Made by a program: the position numbers and the translations under genes. A stretch of DNA of 21,180 nt from an uncultured bacterium (GTDB lineage: Bacteria; Actinomycetota; Coriobacteriia; Coriobacteriales; Eggerthellaceae): positions 1 through 21,180 of the forward strand of contig CAJMOJ010000036.1 of NCBI GenBank assembly GCA_905215035.1, read 5' to 3'. Each line of letters opens with the position of its first letter. The first letter of the stretch is position 1. The notes beneath the pieces were generated by a model. The model had not been told where the DNA came from, searched no databases, and worked only from the letters and a program-made list of their open reading frames with translations. Shown here in pieces: positions 15,373 to 21,180 of the stretch.

Positions 15373-17401
15373 TCACCTTAGCCTCGATACGCTCGTCATG
15401 TGAGCGTAGCGCCTGCAGGATGCTCCATACGTTCGCGAACACCTTGGAGTCATCCAGCGCCTCCTCCGGCGTCATCCCCGCCGGCACGAAAATCGGAAGA
15501 ATTATGTAGCCGTAGTCCTTGCCCTCCGCACGCCGCATGACGCGCCCGACGGCCTGCACCACATCCACGGTGGAGTTCTTAGCGTTGAAGAAGATGACCG
15601 CGTCCAGGTTCGGCACGTCTATGCCTTCGGCCAAGCATCGGGCGTTCGTTAGGATGCGGCACTCGTCGTCTCCGATGTCCTCGCCGAGCCAGGCGATGTT
15701 CCTGGCACGCCGATCTGCGGGCATATTGCCGTCCACATGTCTCAAATCGCACCTGAGGGGCAGATTCTCAGATGTGCCGTCCGCGTATTCATCGATTATT
15801 TGAGTGAACGCCTCGCATATGGTCTTGGAAGCGTCGATAGTCGAGCAGAAGCCCACTGCGCGGTGAAGAGGAACCGCGTCCCCGTCAATCTGCGCTATGT
15901 CATCCACCACGAGCATGTCACCCAATCCGGTGGCATCATTGGGCGCTCCCTCGCCATGATCGATGAGGCCCTTCCAGCACCCGATTATCTTTCCTATGTC
16001 GGAAGGATCAAGCGTGCGCGCATCGATGCCCTGATCGCTTTCGAGCGAGGGTAGACGATCCTGAAGAGCATCCTCTTGGACGGTAAGCACGACCACCTTG
16101 TAGTCGGTAAGTAACTTCTTCTCAACGGCCTCACCGAACTTGATCTGGTAGGCCGTAGTTCCGTAGATTGACTCGTCGTCCATCGAGGCGATAGTGTAGT
16201 CCTCCTCGGCACCCTTGCGCTTTGCCGTCTCTCCGTAGATGCGCGGCGTCGCAGTCATATAGAGACGTTTCTTTGCACGCACATTCTCGTTGTAGTGCAC
16301 CTTCATGAAGGCCGATGCCTCGGTCGTTGACACGCCAGGCAGCGCATTGCCCGTTGTACGGTGAGCCTCGTCGCAGATAATGAGATCGAATTCGGGAAGC
16401 CCCAAGTCTTGAGCCTGGTGTATGACATCAATTGATTGATAAGTCGAGAACACGACCACAGCACCATCACGGTTCGACCTGCGATGCGCCTCATAGGAGC
16501 GCATGAGACTCTCCGGATTAGTTGTTGCCGGATACTCGAAATCAGCAAGCGTCATAGGCATGCTATCCTCGCCACCGCGACGAGAAGCCTTAGCATCGGA
16601 GCAGACGACAAGCGGACTTATAGGAATACGTGCCTGAGCCATCCACTCGCGCATAGATTGTCCAACAAGCGAAATCGATGGAGCACAGAACAGCACAACG
16701 CCAGAATTGCCATTGAGCCACTCCTCGGTAAGCCGCAGTGACATAAGCGTTTTCCCAGTACCGCAAGCCATGATCGCCTTGCAGCGGTCTTGTTCGCCGA
16801 AGGCAGAGAGAATAGAATCGATAGCATCCCTTTGATGCGGACGAGGATCATAAGTTACTTTCTCTTCAGGGGGAAGCCCATCAATGAAATGCGACCAATC
16901 AAGACCAGATGCCGCCATTTTCGCAGTATCAATGAAACGGCTGAGGTCGCCCGACAACTGCATTTCAAGATTTCTTCCTGGACCTCCTGCGCTCGTCATG
17001 ATAAGCCAACCATCAATATCATCACGATTCATCAGTGCAGCGAAGAAAGAGTCACACACTCCTTTAGGTAAGGGCTTTTCAGGATCGTAGCACTTACACT
17101 GAATAGCATGCCATTCACCACTAGCTGCCGTTTGCGCAAATAGATCTATTCCGATGTCTTGATTTTGCCCGTAAACAGGGCTGTCTGACCAAGATGCCGC
17201 CTCTTCCAGCGTCCCCACGCGGCTATAGAAGTTTGACCAAAACGGGTCGGCCTTCAAATAGTAGACACATAATGCTTCGTATTTAGTGCCCTGCTCTTTG
17301 GCAGTTTGACTCTCGGTCAGAATAGGTGCAAGTGCCTCATAAACGGTTTTGAAGTGGTTGTTCGGAAGATTCAGGTTTTCGATTTCTTCTAAAGGCATCA
17401 T
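15197..17401 (-). CDS. Type ISP restriction-modification enzyme, Mrr nuclease and helicase half
   Basis: In Type ISP enzymes (LlaGI, LlaBIII) one polypeptide methylates one strand of an asymmetric site, translocates along DNA with ATP and cuts when two enzymes collide head-on. This 734-residue frame has an Mrr-like PD-(D/E)xK nuclease (D86 in DIGIDLFA, Q101-K103 in QCKCY), then an SF2 motor: Walker A ACGTGKT 212-218, DEAH 344-347, TATPR 383-387 and motif VI QAVGRVMRR 616-624. Residues 721-734 after AEIAKG are out of frame: at 15240-15245 a run of six G (minus strand) shifts reading, and five G would continue into the methylase. The start is one of two adjacent ATGs (17401, 17398) behind AGAGGA. 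It is first in the operon with the methylase half and the NTPase. Confidence 0.92.
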   Translation of the reverse strand: MMPLEEIENLNLPNNHFKTVYEALAPILTESQTAKEQGTKYEALCVYYLKADPFWSNFYSRVGTLEEAASWSDSPVYGQNQDIGIDLFAQTAASGEWHAIQCKCYDPEKPLPKGVCDSFFAALMNRDDIDGWLIMTSAGGPGRNLEMQLSGDLSRFIDTAKMAASGLDWSHFIDGLPPEEKVTYDPRPHQRDAIDSILSAFGEQDRCKAIMACGTGKTLMSLRLTEEWLNGNSGVVLFCAPSISLVGQSMREWMAQARIPISPLVVCSDAKASRRGGEDSMPMTLADFEYPATTNPESLMRSYEAHRRSNRDGAVVVFSTYQSIDVIHQAQDLGLPEFDLIICDEAHRTTGNALPGVSTTEASAFMKVHYNENVRAKKRLYMTATPRIYGETAKRKGAEEDYTIASMDDESIYGTTAYQIKFGEAVEKKLLTDYKVVVLTVQEDALQDRLPSLESDQGIDARTLDPSDIGKIIGCWKGLIDHGEGAPNDATGLGDMLVVDDIAQIDGDAVPLHRAVGFCSTIDASKTICEAFTQIIDEYADGTSENLPLRCDLRHVDGNMPADRRARNIAWLGEDIGDDECRILTNARCLAEGIDVPNLDAVIFFNAKNSTVDVVQAVGRVMRRAEGKDYGYIILPIFVPAGMTPEEALDDSKVFANVWSILQALRSHDERIEAKVNALALHQEAAKNKYQGAADHKGWDEGLESRKEAEQRKAAEIAKGGAASPLALPSRTLG
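15240..15245 (-). other. G6 run at the frameshift in the Type ISP gene
   Basis: The minus strand reads GCCAAGGGGGGTGCAGC. With six G the nuclease-helicase frame ends 14 codons later; with five G it reads AKG-VQLRLSLYPVERW and continues through the methylase. The two frames overlap by 176 bases. The run could be a mutation, a phase-variable switch, a slippage site or a sequencing error. Confidence 0.85.
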
Positions 17402-17438
17402 GACTATATCCTCTTCTTAAACTCTACGATTAAGCATA

Positions 17439-17468
17439 CCTATACGAACACGGTTTATTTCATGTCGA
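17439..17468 (-). promoter_or_regulatory. Weak promoter candidate for the restriction/NTPase operon
   Basis: On the minus strand TCGACA (17468-17463) and TATAGG (17444-17439) are 18 bases apart, about 40 bases before the start codon. The -10 box is poor, and other AT-rich combinations upstream are possible. Confidence 0.28.
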
Positions 17469-17714
17469 GCATAAACAACGTGACGCAAAAGCCGCTATTG
17501 CTGTCATAACACTTCTACAAAACGCTTTTAAACATTGGTTAAACAAACGTTGTTTTATTCAATACAATTTATATCGTTCTTGTACGATACTGATTACAGC
17601 AATACATTTGAAACTATTATATCGTGCTGATTGAGCATACTGAAACATGCGCTTTTCGATAACAAATTCATGCAAAATACTATTTAGAAGGCGAAATTCA
17701 TCTAACACTAACAC

Positions 17715-17989
17715 GGTATTAGATATAATAAGCTGTATAAGCTTTGAGCGATTTACCGTATCGAGGACTTTTCTAAATCAAGAGAAGCTACCCATACATT
17801 TCCCTTATTAACTATTTCCTGCACCTTGCAAAAGGTATCATGACAACCCCTGTTTGGCCTAAACCCAGAACTGTTGTCTGAAAATAAAGACTCATAGAGT
17901 GGCATTAGTATTTGGGCTATTACTTGCTGAATAACACGATCCACAATCGTTGGTATTCCTAGTAGTATCATCAGAGAACCCATCGCCAA
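17715..17989 (-). pseudogene. Fragment of a group II intron reverse transcriptase/maturase (LtrA-like)
   Basis: Minus-strand codons read LGIPTIVDRVIQQVIAQIL, then FSDNSSGFRPNRGCHD and VASLDLEK, the fingers-palm region of group II intron reverse transcriptases just after the (R)xLGIPT motif. At 17763-17767 five bases (TCCTC) stand where LEKFFDTV needs six; beyond them a second frame continues as DTVNRSKLIQLISNT to about 17715. One base was therefore lost. The catalytic YADD, maturase and endonuclease domains are absent, and I found no intron RNA domain V. It is a dead remnant of a mobile intron. Confidence 0.88.
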
Positions 17990-17999
17990 AAATACACAC

Positions 18000-18191
18000 T
18001 GCTTTATAAGCTGGATCGGAGACTTTGATTACAGGAATTCTGACCACATAAACAAGACAGCTGATGGACTACTAATGATAGAAAGCGCCAACCTTGTAAA
18101 CATCATTGATCAATTAACTGCTTTTGCGAAAGATAGCGGTTGCAAGGTAACTATTGGAGGCTTTCAAGGCTCTGCCACTCCTATATATTGA
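18000..18191 (+). pseudogene. 3' remnant of an unidentified gene
   Basis: A plus-strand frame is open to TGA at 18189-18191 and reads like a protein end: WIGDFDYRNSD, then ESANLVNIIDQLTAFAKD and GCKVTIGGFQGSATPIY. It has no start codon context and runs back without break into the reverse transcriptase remnant on the other strand, so the junction lies near 17990-18010. I do not recognise the family. A competing minus-strand frame (VRIPVIKVSDPAYKAVCIFG) is open over part of it, so even the strand is uncertain. Confidence 0.35.
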
Positions 18192-18205
18192 CCTAGGTAT
18201 GCTTT

Positions 18206-18240
18206 GCTAGCAAGAAGCTGTTGCCGTAGCTAGCCAGTCT
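18206..18240 (+). terminator. Possible terminator after the gene remnant
   Basis: GCTAGCAA (18206-18213) can pair with TTGC and TAGC (18221-18224, 18227-18230) around a 7-nt loop with a 2-nt bulge. The T-rich stretch TCTTTTCTT (18239-18247) follows about 8 bases later. The fit is imperfect. Confidence 0.35.
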
Positions 18241-18249
18241 TTTCTTGAG

Positions 18250-18296
18250 TATCTTACGTATAGGTAAGATATTTGATAGAACAAAGATAATCTTAC
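18250..18296 (+). promoter_or_regulatory. Operator-like palindrome plus a third half-site before the HEAT-like gene
   Basis: TATCTTAC (18250-18257) and GTAAGATA (18264-18271) form a perfect 8-bp inverted repeat around 6 bases, with only one mismatch if the centre is included. A third ATCTTAC is at 18290-18296. TTGATA (18273-18278) and CATATA (18296-18301), 17 bases apart, could be the -35 and -10, so a bound protein would touch both edges of the promoter. The regulator is unknown. Confidence 0.45.
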
Positions 18297-18370
18297 ATAT
18301 ACGTACTGTGGCATACGCACCGTACAAGATGGTATATGTCGTCTATACAATATTGAAGGGAACTGCAACG

Positions 18371-18817
18371 ATGGAGATAGAAATCGAAAGATTGTTTACC
18401 CTTTTAGAATCACCCAATAATTCGCGGGCTTATGAAGCATTGAAAGCACTGAAAGAAATCAGTGATAGGGGCAACTGTCTTTATCCATATATGAATAAAT
18501 TTATCGCAATGATAGACAACAACAATTCCTACATACGTACACGTGGTCTGACATTGATAGCCTATAACGCAAAGTGGGATACTGATGATCAGATTAACAA
18601 GATTATCGGTACATACTTAGAGCATATCACCGACGAGAAACCGATCTGTGCAAGGCAATGCATAAAACTACTTCCGCTGATCGCTAAAGCAAAACCCGTC
18701 CTTATGTCCGAGATCATTTCTGCATTGAGAAACGCCAATGTTGCTCAATACGCTGACAGTATGCGACCACTGGTCCAGAATGATATTAGGGACACTTTAC
18801 TAGCACTAGGAGCATGA
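18371..18817 (+). CDS. HEAT-repeat-like protein
   Basis: From the ATG at 18371 (GAAGGG at 18355-18360 upstream) the product has 148 residues and is almost entirely helical. Its pattern fits small HEAT-like proteins found in Firmicutes and Coriobacteriia, some labelled SufBD or HEAT-repeat proteins: a first repeat with SRAYEALKALKEISD, then LYPYMNKFIAMIDN, YIRTRGLTLIAYNAKWD, ITDEKPICARQCIKLLP and a final YADSMRPLVQNDI. The conserved WD, ARQC and YADSMRPL patches look like a ligand surface. The biochemical role is unknown to me. A longer frame begins at 18245 but its first 42 residues cover the palindrome and promoter. Only 6 bases separate it from the SRAP gene, so they form an operon. Confidence 0.75.
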   Translation: MEIEIERLFTLLESPNNSRAYEALKALKEISDRGNCLYPYMNKFIAMIDNNNSYIRTRGLTLIAYNAKWDTDDQINKIIGTYLEHITDEKPICARQCIKLLPLIAKAKPVLMSEIISALRNANVAQYADSMRPLVQNDIRDTLLALGA

Positions 18818-18823
18818 GAACAC

Positions 18824-19495
18824 GTGTGCAAAAGATGCATCATACTCACTTACGATGAAGTACTCGATATTATGCATCGGATCGGGGTTGGGACTCCACC
18901 GAATTTCAATCCAGACTGGCCGGTCCAAGCAACTGAAGTTTATCCAAAGTCGGTCGCACCGCTCATCGTGCCTAAGTTTGATACCGCTACGACAGTGCCA
19001 ACATCAATCTTGGCAACAGAGTCATTCAGTTCAAGTTCGTCACTCCCTGCCTTCCCGCCAGAATCATTAGGAGTACGCGAACTCTCGTGGGGGTTCGAGG
19101 AATCCTGGAAGCCAGGAGTCGTATTCAACACGCGCATTGAAAGTGCCACAAAACCAATCTGGCGAGAATCCATGGAGCATCGACGCTGCATCCTCCCCGT
19201 CCTTGCCTTCTTCGAGACACACCGGGAAGAAACCTATCCATCGCCTAAAACTGGAAAACTCATCAAGCGCCAATATGAATTTCGCATTCCTGGACAAGAG
19301 ATCATTTTTATCGGCTGTATATGGCGTGAAGGTACCTTTTCCATGGTAACAACTGACGCAAACGCCGACATGGCACCCGTCCATCACCGCATGCCTCTCA
19401 TCGTCCGCCAAAAGGAGCTTCCGCTTTGGTTCGGACCAGATTATCAGCAGCTTGCCGACCGATCTGAGATTTGGCTAGAATCGCGCCCTACGTAA
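18824..19495 (+). CDS. SRAP-domain (YedK/HMCES-like) abasic-site protein
   Basis: SRAP proteins crosslink to abasic sites in single-stranded DNA through the amine and thiol of Cys2, shielding them from cleavage. The GTG start at 18824 puts Cys at position 2 (MCKRC), which this chemistry requires. Other motifs fit: VFNTRIESA with N102, CILPVLAFFE with E131, TTDANADMAP and HHRMPLIV with H187. The 223 residues are the normal length. A Ser-rich insert (about 66-74) and short charged loop (134-150) are variable in the family. AGGAG lies 11 bases before the GTG. The upstream HEAT-like gene probably shares its transcript; the GIY-YIG gene converges 18 bases later. Confidence 0.92.
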   Translation: MCKRCIILTYDEVLDIMHRIGVGTPPNFNPDWPVQATEVYPKSVAPLIVPKFDTATTVPTSILATESFSSSSSLPAFPPESLGVRELSWGFEESWKPGVVFNTRIESATKPIWRESMEHRRCILPVLAFFETHREETYPSPKTGKLIKRQYEFRIPGQEIIFIGCIWREGTFSMVTTDANADMAPVHHRMPLIVRQKELPLWFGPDYQQLADRSEIWLESRPT

Positions 19496-19513
19496 TCTTT
19501 TCTACGAGCCTCA

Positions 19514-19867
19514 TTACTTCCACAAGAGTGAGGCGTTCTGATCTCGCTCAAGACAAAGATCGCGTAATTGATCGAGCTCATCCTTGTAGTCGGCAGGATC
19601 ATCTGACTCATCGCGATATTCGAGCGTCTCCAACACCTCAACCACAAAACTCTCTTCACCGTAGCGCTTCCAAAGTTCCAAAAGATGCCGATTAGGGTGA
19701 TAACCTGAGTTCAACTTAAATGTCACACTATTAGTATCAGCTGAAATGTTGCACGATGCCAAAAGGAAGCTTTCTCCGGTAGGCTCACACCGAAACGCAA
19801 GCACACCCATAGAAGGTCGACTGCTGCGGTACTCTTCTTTTAATTCTCGTTTGCGCTGATCGTCCAT
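19514..19867 (-). CDS. GIY-YIG nuclease family-like small protein
   Basis: A 117-residue protein starting at an ATG preceded by AGGAG. The sequence KEEYRSSRPSMGVLAFRC, then FKLNSGYHPNRHLLELWK and EESFVVEVLETLEY matches a divergent branch annotated as GIY-YIG nuclease family, in which the strands are kept but the classical GIY and YIG motifs are replaced (here MGVLAF). Whether it still cuts DNA is doubtful; the Arg and Glu of the catalytic core are not clearly placed. Its last 13 codons lie in a 38-bp sequence repeated at 20068-20105. It faces the SRAP gene tail to tail, and the 11-bp repeat array starts 22 bases upstream of its start codon. Confidence 0.75.
   Translation of the reverse strand: MDDQRKRELKEEYRSSRPSMGVLAFRCEPTGESFLLASCNISADTNSVTFKLNSGYHPNRHLLELWKRYGEESFVVEVLETLEYRDESDDPADYKDELDQLRDLCLERDQNASLLWK
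19517..19554. repeat. 38-bp direct repeat, copy 1 (3' end of the GIY-YIG gene)
   Basis: Matches 20068-20105 at 31 of 38 positions in the same orientation. This copy encodes the last residues of the GIY-YIG protein up to LLWK. Confidence 0.8.
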
Positions 19868-19889
19868 AGATCACTCCTGCTTCATCTTT

Positions 19890-20032
19890 CTTTGTGCCGT
19901 ATTTATTCTACCTTCGTACTGCCTTGGCGCTATCTTTGCGTCCCTTTTACGCTGTCTTTACGCCGCCTGTGCGCTACCTTTGCGCCAATTTCGTGCCGCC
20001 TGCTCGCCGCCTGCGTGCCACCTTCGTATCAC
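19890..20032. repeat. Degenerate 11-bp tandem array, 13 units
   Basis: From 19890 the sequence divides into thirteen contiguous 11-base units with no gap, consensus CTTTGCGCCRC on the plus strand. Good examples are CTTTGTGCCGT (19890), CTTTGCGTCCC (19934), CTTTACGCCGC (19956) and CTTTGCGCCAA (19978); the unit at 19901 is the weakest. Columns 2, 6-7 and 9 are the best kept, and most differences are C/T or G/A. The period equals about one helical turn, so each unit would show the same DNA face. It lies between brnQ and the GIY-YIG gene, upstream of the latter. Confidence 0.85.
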
Positions 20033-20067
20033 CAGAACTCATCAGGCCTTGCTCCAATGCTTTGCGT

Positions 20068-20105
20068 CTTCCAGAAATGCGAGGCGTTCTAATCTTACTC
20101 AAGAC
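20068..20105. repeat. 38-bp direct repeat, copy 2 (fossil end of a GIY-YIG gene)
   Basis: On the minus strand it reads as the GIY-YIG C-terminus with two stop codons (LE*D*NAS followed by FWK). It overlaps the last codons and stop of brnQ. Seven positions differ from copy 1. Confidence 0.75.
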
Positions 20106-21180
20106 GCCTTGCGCCTCATGTGACCTTTGATGAGACCTACAATTACTCCGATTAGGGTACCTGCAAGAGCAAACACAATCCAGCCGAATCCCATAGAAGT
20201 TAAGGGAAGCATTTCGAGCGGAATGATGGTCACCACATTCGTGAGCGCCAATTCGACGACAACTCCTCCTACAAGCGCGCCTATCGCCGCCCCTTGATAG
20301 ACTTCACGCAGCTGAATCTGCCTCCTAAAGAACAAAAGCACTACCACAGTAATAAAAGGAGGATATACAACACCAAGCACCGGATCGGCAAAACGAATGA
20401 TGTTATCAAGTCCGATATCGCAGATCAACGCACCTATCACACAATCAATTATTAAAAGCGCTCGGTAGGAAATCTTATTTTTGAACAGTCGGCTGAAATA
20501 ATCAGCAGCTGAACTTACCAGCGCAACAGCCGTAGTCACGCACGCAAGTGCCACAACCACGCTCAGCAAGATCTTACCCGCATCGCCCAGAACACTCTCA
20601 GCAATAGCAACGAGCAAAGCAGCCTGCGACATGCCCGTTCCAAGAGACACTGACGTTGCGCCCAGATATGCTAATCCTCCATAGACCAGCGCAAGCATCA
20701 ACACCGCTCCAAAGCTTGCACGGGCAAGCAGTCCTGATCGTTTGCCAGGATCGGTGTAACCCTTCACAACAGCAGAATCCAAAATGATGATCGAAAACGC
20801 CGCGACACCGAGAACGTCCATAGTCTGGTAGCCCGATCGAATACCTTCTTGAAAAACATAATCAGTTTGTGACGGTTGAATTGCGCCTATAGGAGTGATA
20901 ATTCCAGCCACAATCAACACGAGCACACCAACCACTAACGTTGGTGTAAAAAACTTGCCAATGATATCAACAACGCGTGACCTTCTGCAGGTAAGCAGAA
21001 AAACAATCACAAAGAACAAGATGGAAAACGGAACTAAGTAGGCATCCGCGCCTTCCCCAAGATAGGGCGCCACCGATAGCTCAAAGGTAGTAGCTGCAGT
21101 GCGCGGCATGGCAAAAACAACACAACGGCACAGGATAGCCACGGCGGTTAAGATTGTGCCACCAACTCGACCGAGTGCGC
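20099..21180 (-). CDS. brnQ: BrnQ branched-chain amino acid carrier, N-terminus beyond the window
   Basis: A sodium- or proton-coupled carrier of leucine, isoleucine and valine in the cytoplasmic membrane. The frame stays open to the window edge (359 residues visible), so the GTG at 21142 is internal and about 80 N-terminal residues are missing compared with the 430-450 of the family. The BrnQ signature FAMPRTAATTFE follows GRVGGTILTAVAI; about nine to ten hydrophobic segments follow, with YQTMDVLGVAAFSIII and a basic end (KGHMRRKAS). LCRC before FAMPRT replaces the more usual Gly-Pro, a small oddity. The last codons overlap the 38-bp repeat, so the present stop may derive from that rearrangement. 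No terminator is visible before the 11-bp array. Confidence 0.93.
   Translation of the reverse strand, partial: ALGRVGGTILTAVAILCRCVVFAMPRTAATTFELSVAPYLGEGADAYLVPFSILFFVIVFLLTCRRSRVVDIIGKFFTPTLVVGVLVLIVAGIITPIGAIQPSQTDYVFQEGIRSGYQTMDVLGVAAFSIIILDSAVVKGYTDPGKRSGLLARASFGAVLMLALVYGGLAYLGATSVSLGTGMSQAALLVAIAESVLGDAGKILLSVVVALACVTTAVALVSSAADYFSRLFKNKISYRALLIIDCVIGALICDIGLDNIIRFADPVLGVVYPPFITVVVLLFFRRQIQLREVYQGAAIGALVGGVVVELALTNVVTIIPLEMLPLTSMGFGWIVFALAGTLIGVIVGLIKGHMRRKAS

Larger units (their letters stand above)
17402..18370. other. Degraded region between the restriction operon and the HEAT-like gene
   Basis: No intact gene is visible. It holds a weak promoter candidate for the restriction operon, a 6-bp inverted repeat TATCGT/ACGATA at 17572-17577 and 17584-17589, a reverse transcriptase fragment, an unidentified 3' gene remnant, a hairpin near 18206-18230 and an operator-like palindrome at 18250-18271. 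The part at 17500-17710 is AT-rich and otherwise featureless. Confidence 0.6.

Noticed and set aside
19890..20032. CRISPR array
   Set aside because: Units are 11 bases and contiguous with no spacers, and no cas genes are present.
19892..20130. Two overlapping plus-strand frames of 66 and 78 codons
   Set aside because: They are read from the 11-bp repeat; the 11-residue periodicity of the peptides follows from the DNA repeat (33 bases). They also overlap the end of brnQ.

Overview
The window looks like a chromosomal segment of a moderate-GC actinobacterium of the class Coriobacteriia, most likely an Atopobium/Olsenella-type organism (Atopobiaceae). This is judged from protein style (a CBS-domain family II pyrophosphatase, a GuaA with a long insert, a BrnQ carrier, dense short-spaced operons) and not from any database search. 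No rRNA, tRNA, CRISPR array or integrase was seen.

Layout. (1) 1-478: a poly-C tract, a strong hairpin terminator and a 14-bp repeat cluster downstream of the pyrophosphatase. (2) 479-6019, minus strand: chorismate mutase -> DAHP synthase -> PcrA/UvrD helicase -> small PQ-loop-like membrane protein, with overlapping or abutting reading frames, ending in a hairpin at about 2000; then the Mn-dependent pyrophosphatase. (3) 6161-8375: a small two-helix membrane protein divergent from guaA. (4) 8376-17401: an accessory island directly behind guaA. It begins with a decayed DUF3800-like gene, followed on the minus strand by a two-gene defence operon: a Type ISP restriction-modification enzyme (Mrr nuclease + helicase + methylase + target recognition in one polypeptide), here split by a +1 frameshift at a G6 run, and a 1245-residue YobI/KAP-like P-loop NTPase with two membrane helices, whose ATG abuts the methylase stop codon. 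(5) 17402-18370: a gene graveyard with a group II intron reverse transcriptase fragment (own frameshift), another unidentified 3' remnant, and an operator-like palindrome. (6) 18371-19867: a HEAT-like protein and an SRAP/HMCES abasic-site protein in tandem, facing a GIY-YIG-family protein. (7) 19868-20098: a 13-unit, 11-bp tandem repeat and a 38-bp direct repeat that duplicates the 3' end of the GIY-YIG gene. (8) 20099-21180: brnQ, cut by the window edge.

How the genes fit together. The left half is housekeeping: entry into the shikimate pathway, GMP synthesis, pyrophosphate removal and DNA repair. The right half is accessory DNA. Its central proposal is a coupled defence unit in which a membrane-anchored NTPase is translationally linked to a Type ISP restriction enzyme and may act as a second layer of immunity. 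The frameshift means the restriction half is either broken, phase-variable, rescued by slippage, or misread in a homopolymer. The small genes after it (SRAP, HEAT-like, GIY-YIG) suggest a second cluster dealing with damaged or foreign DNA.
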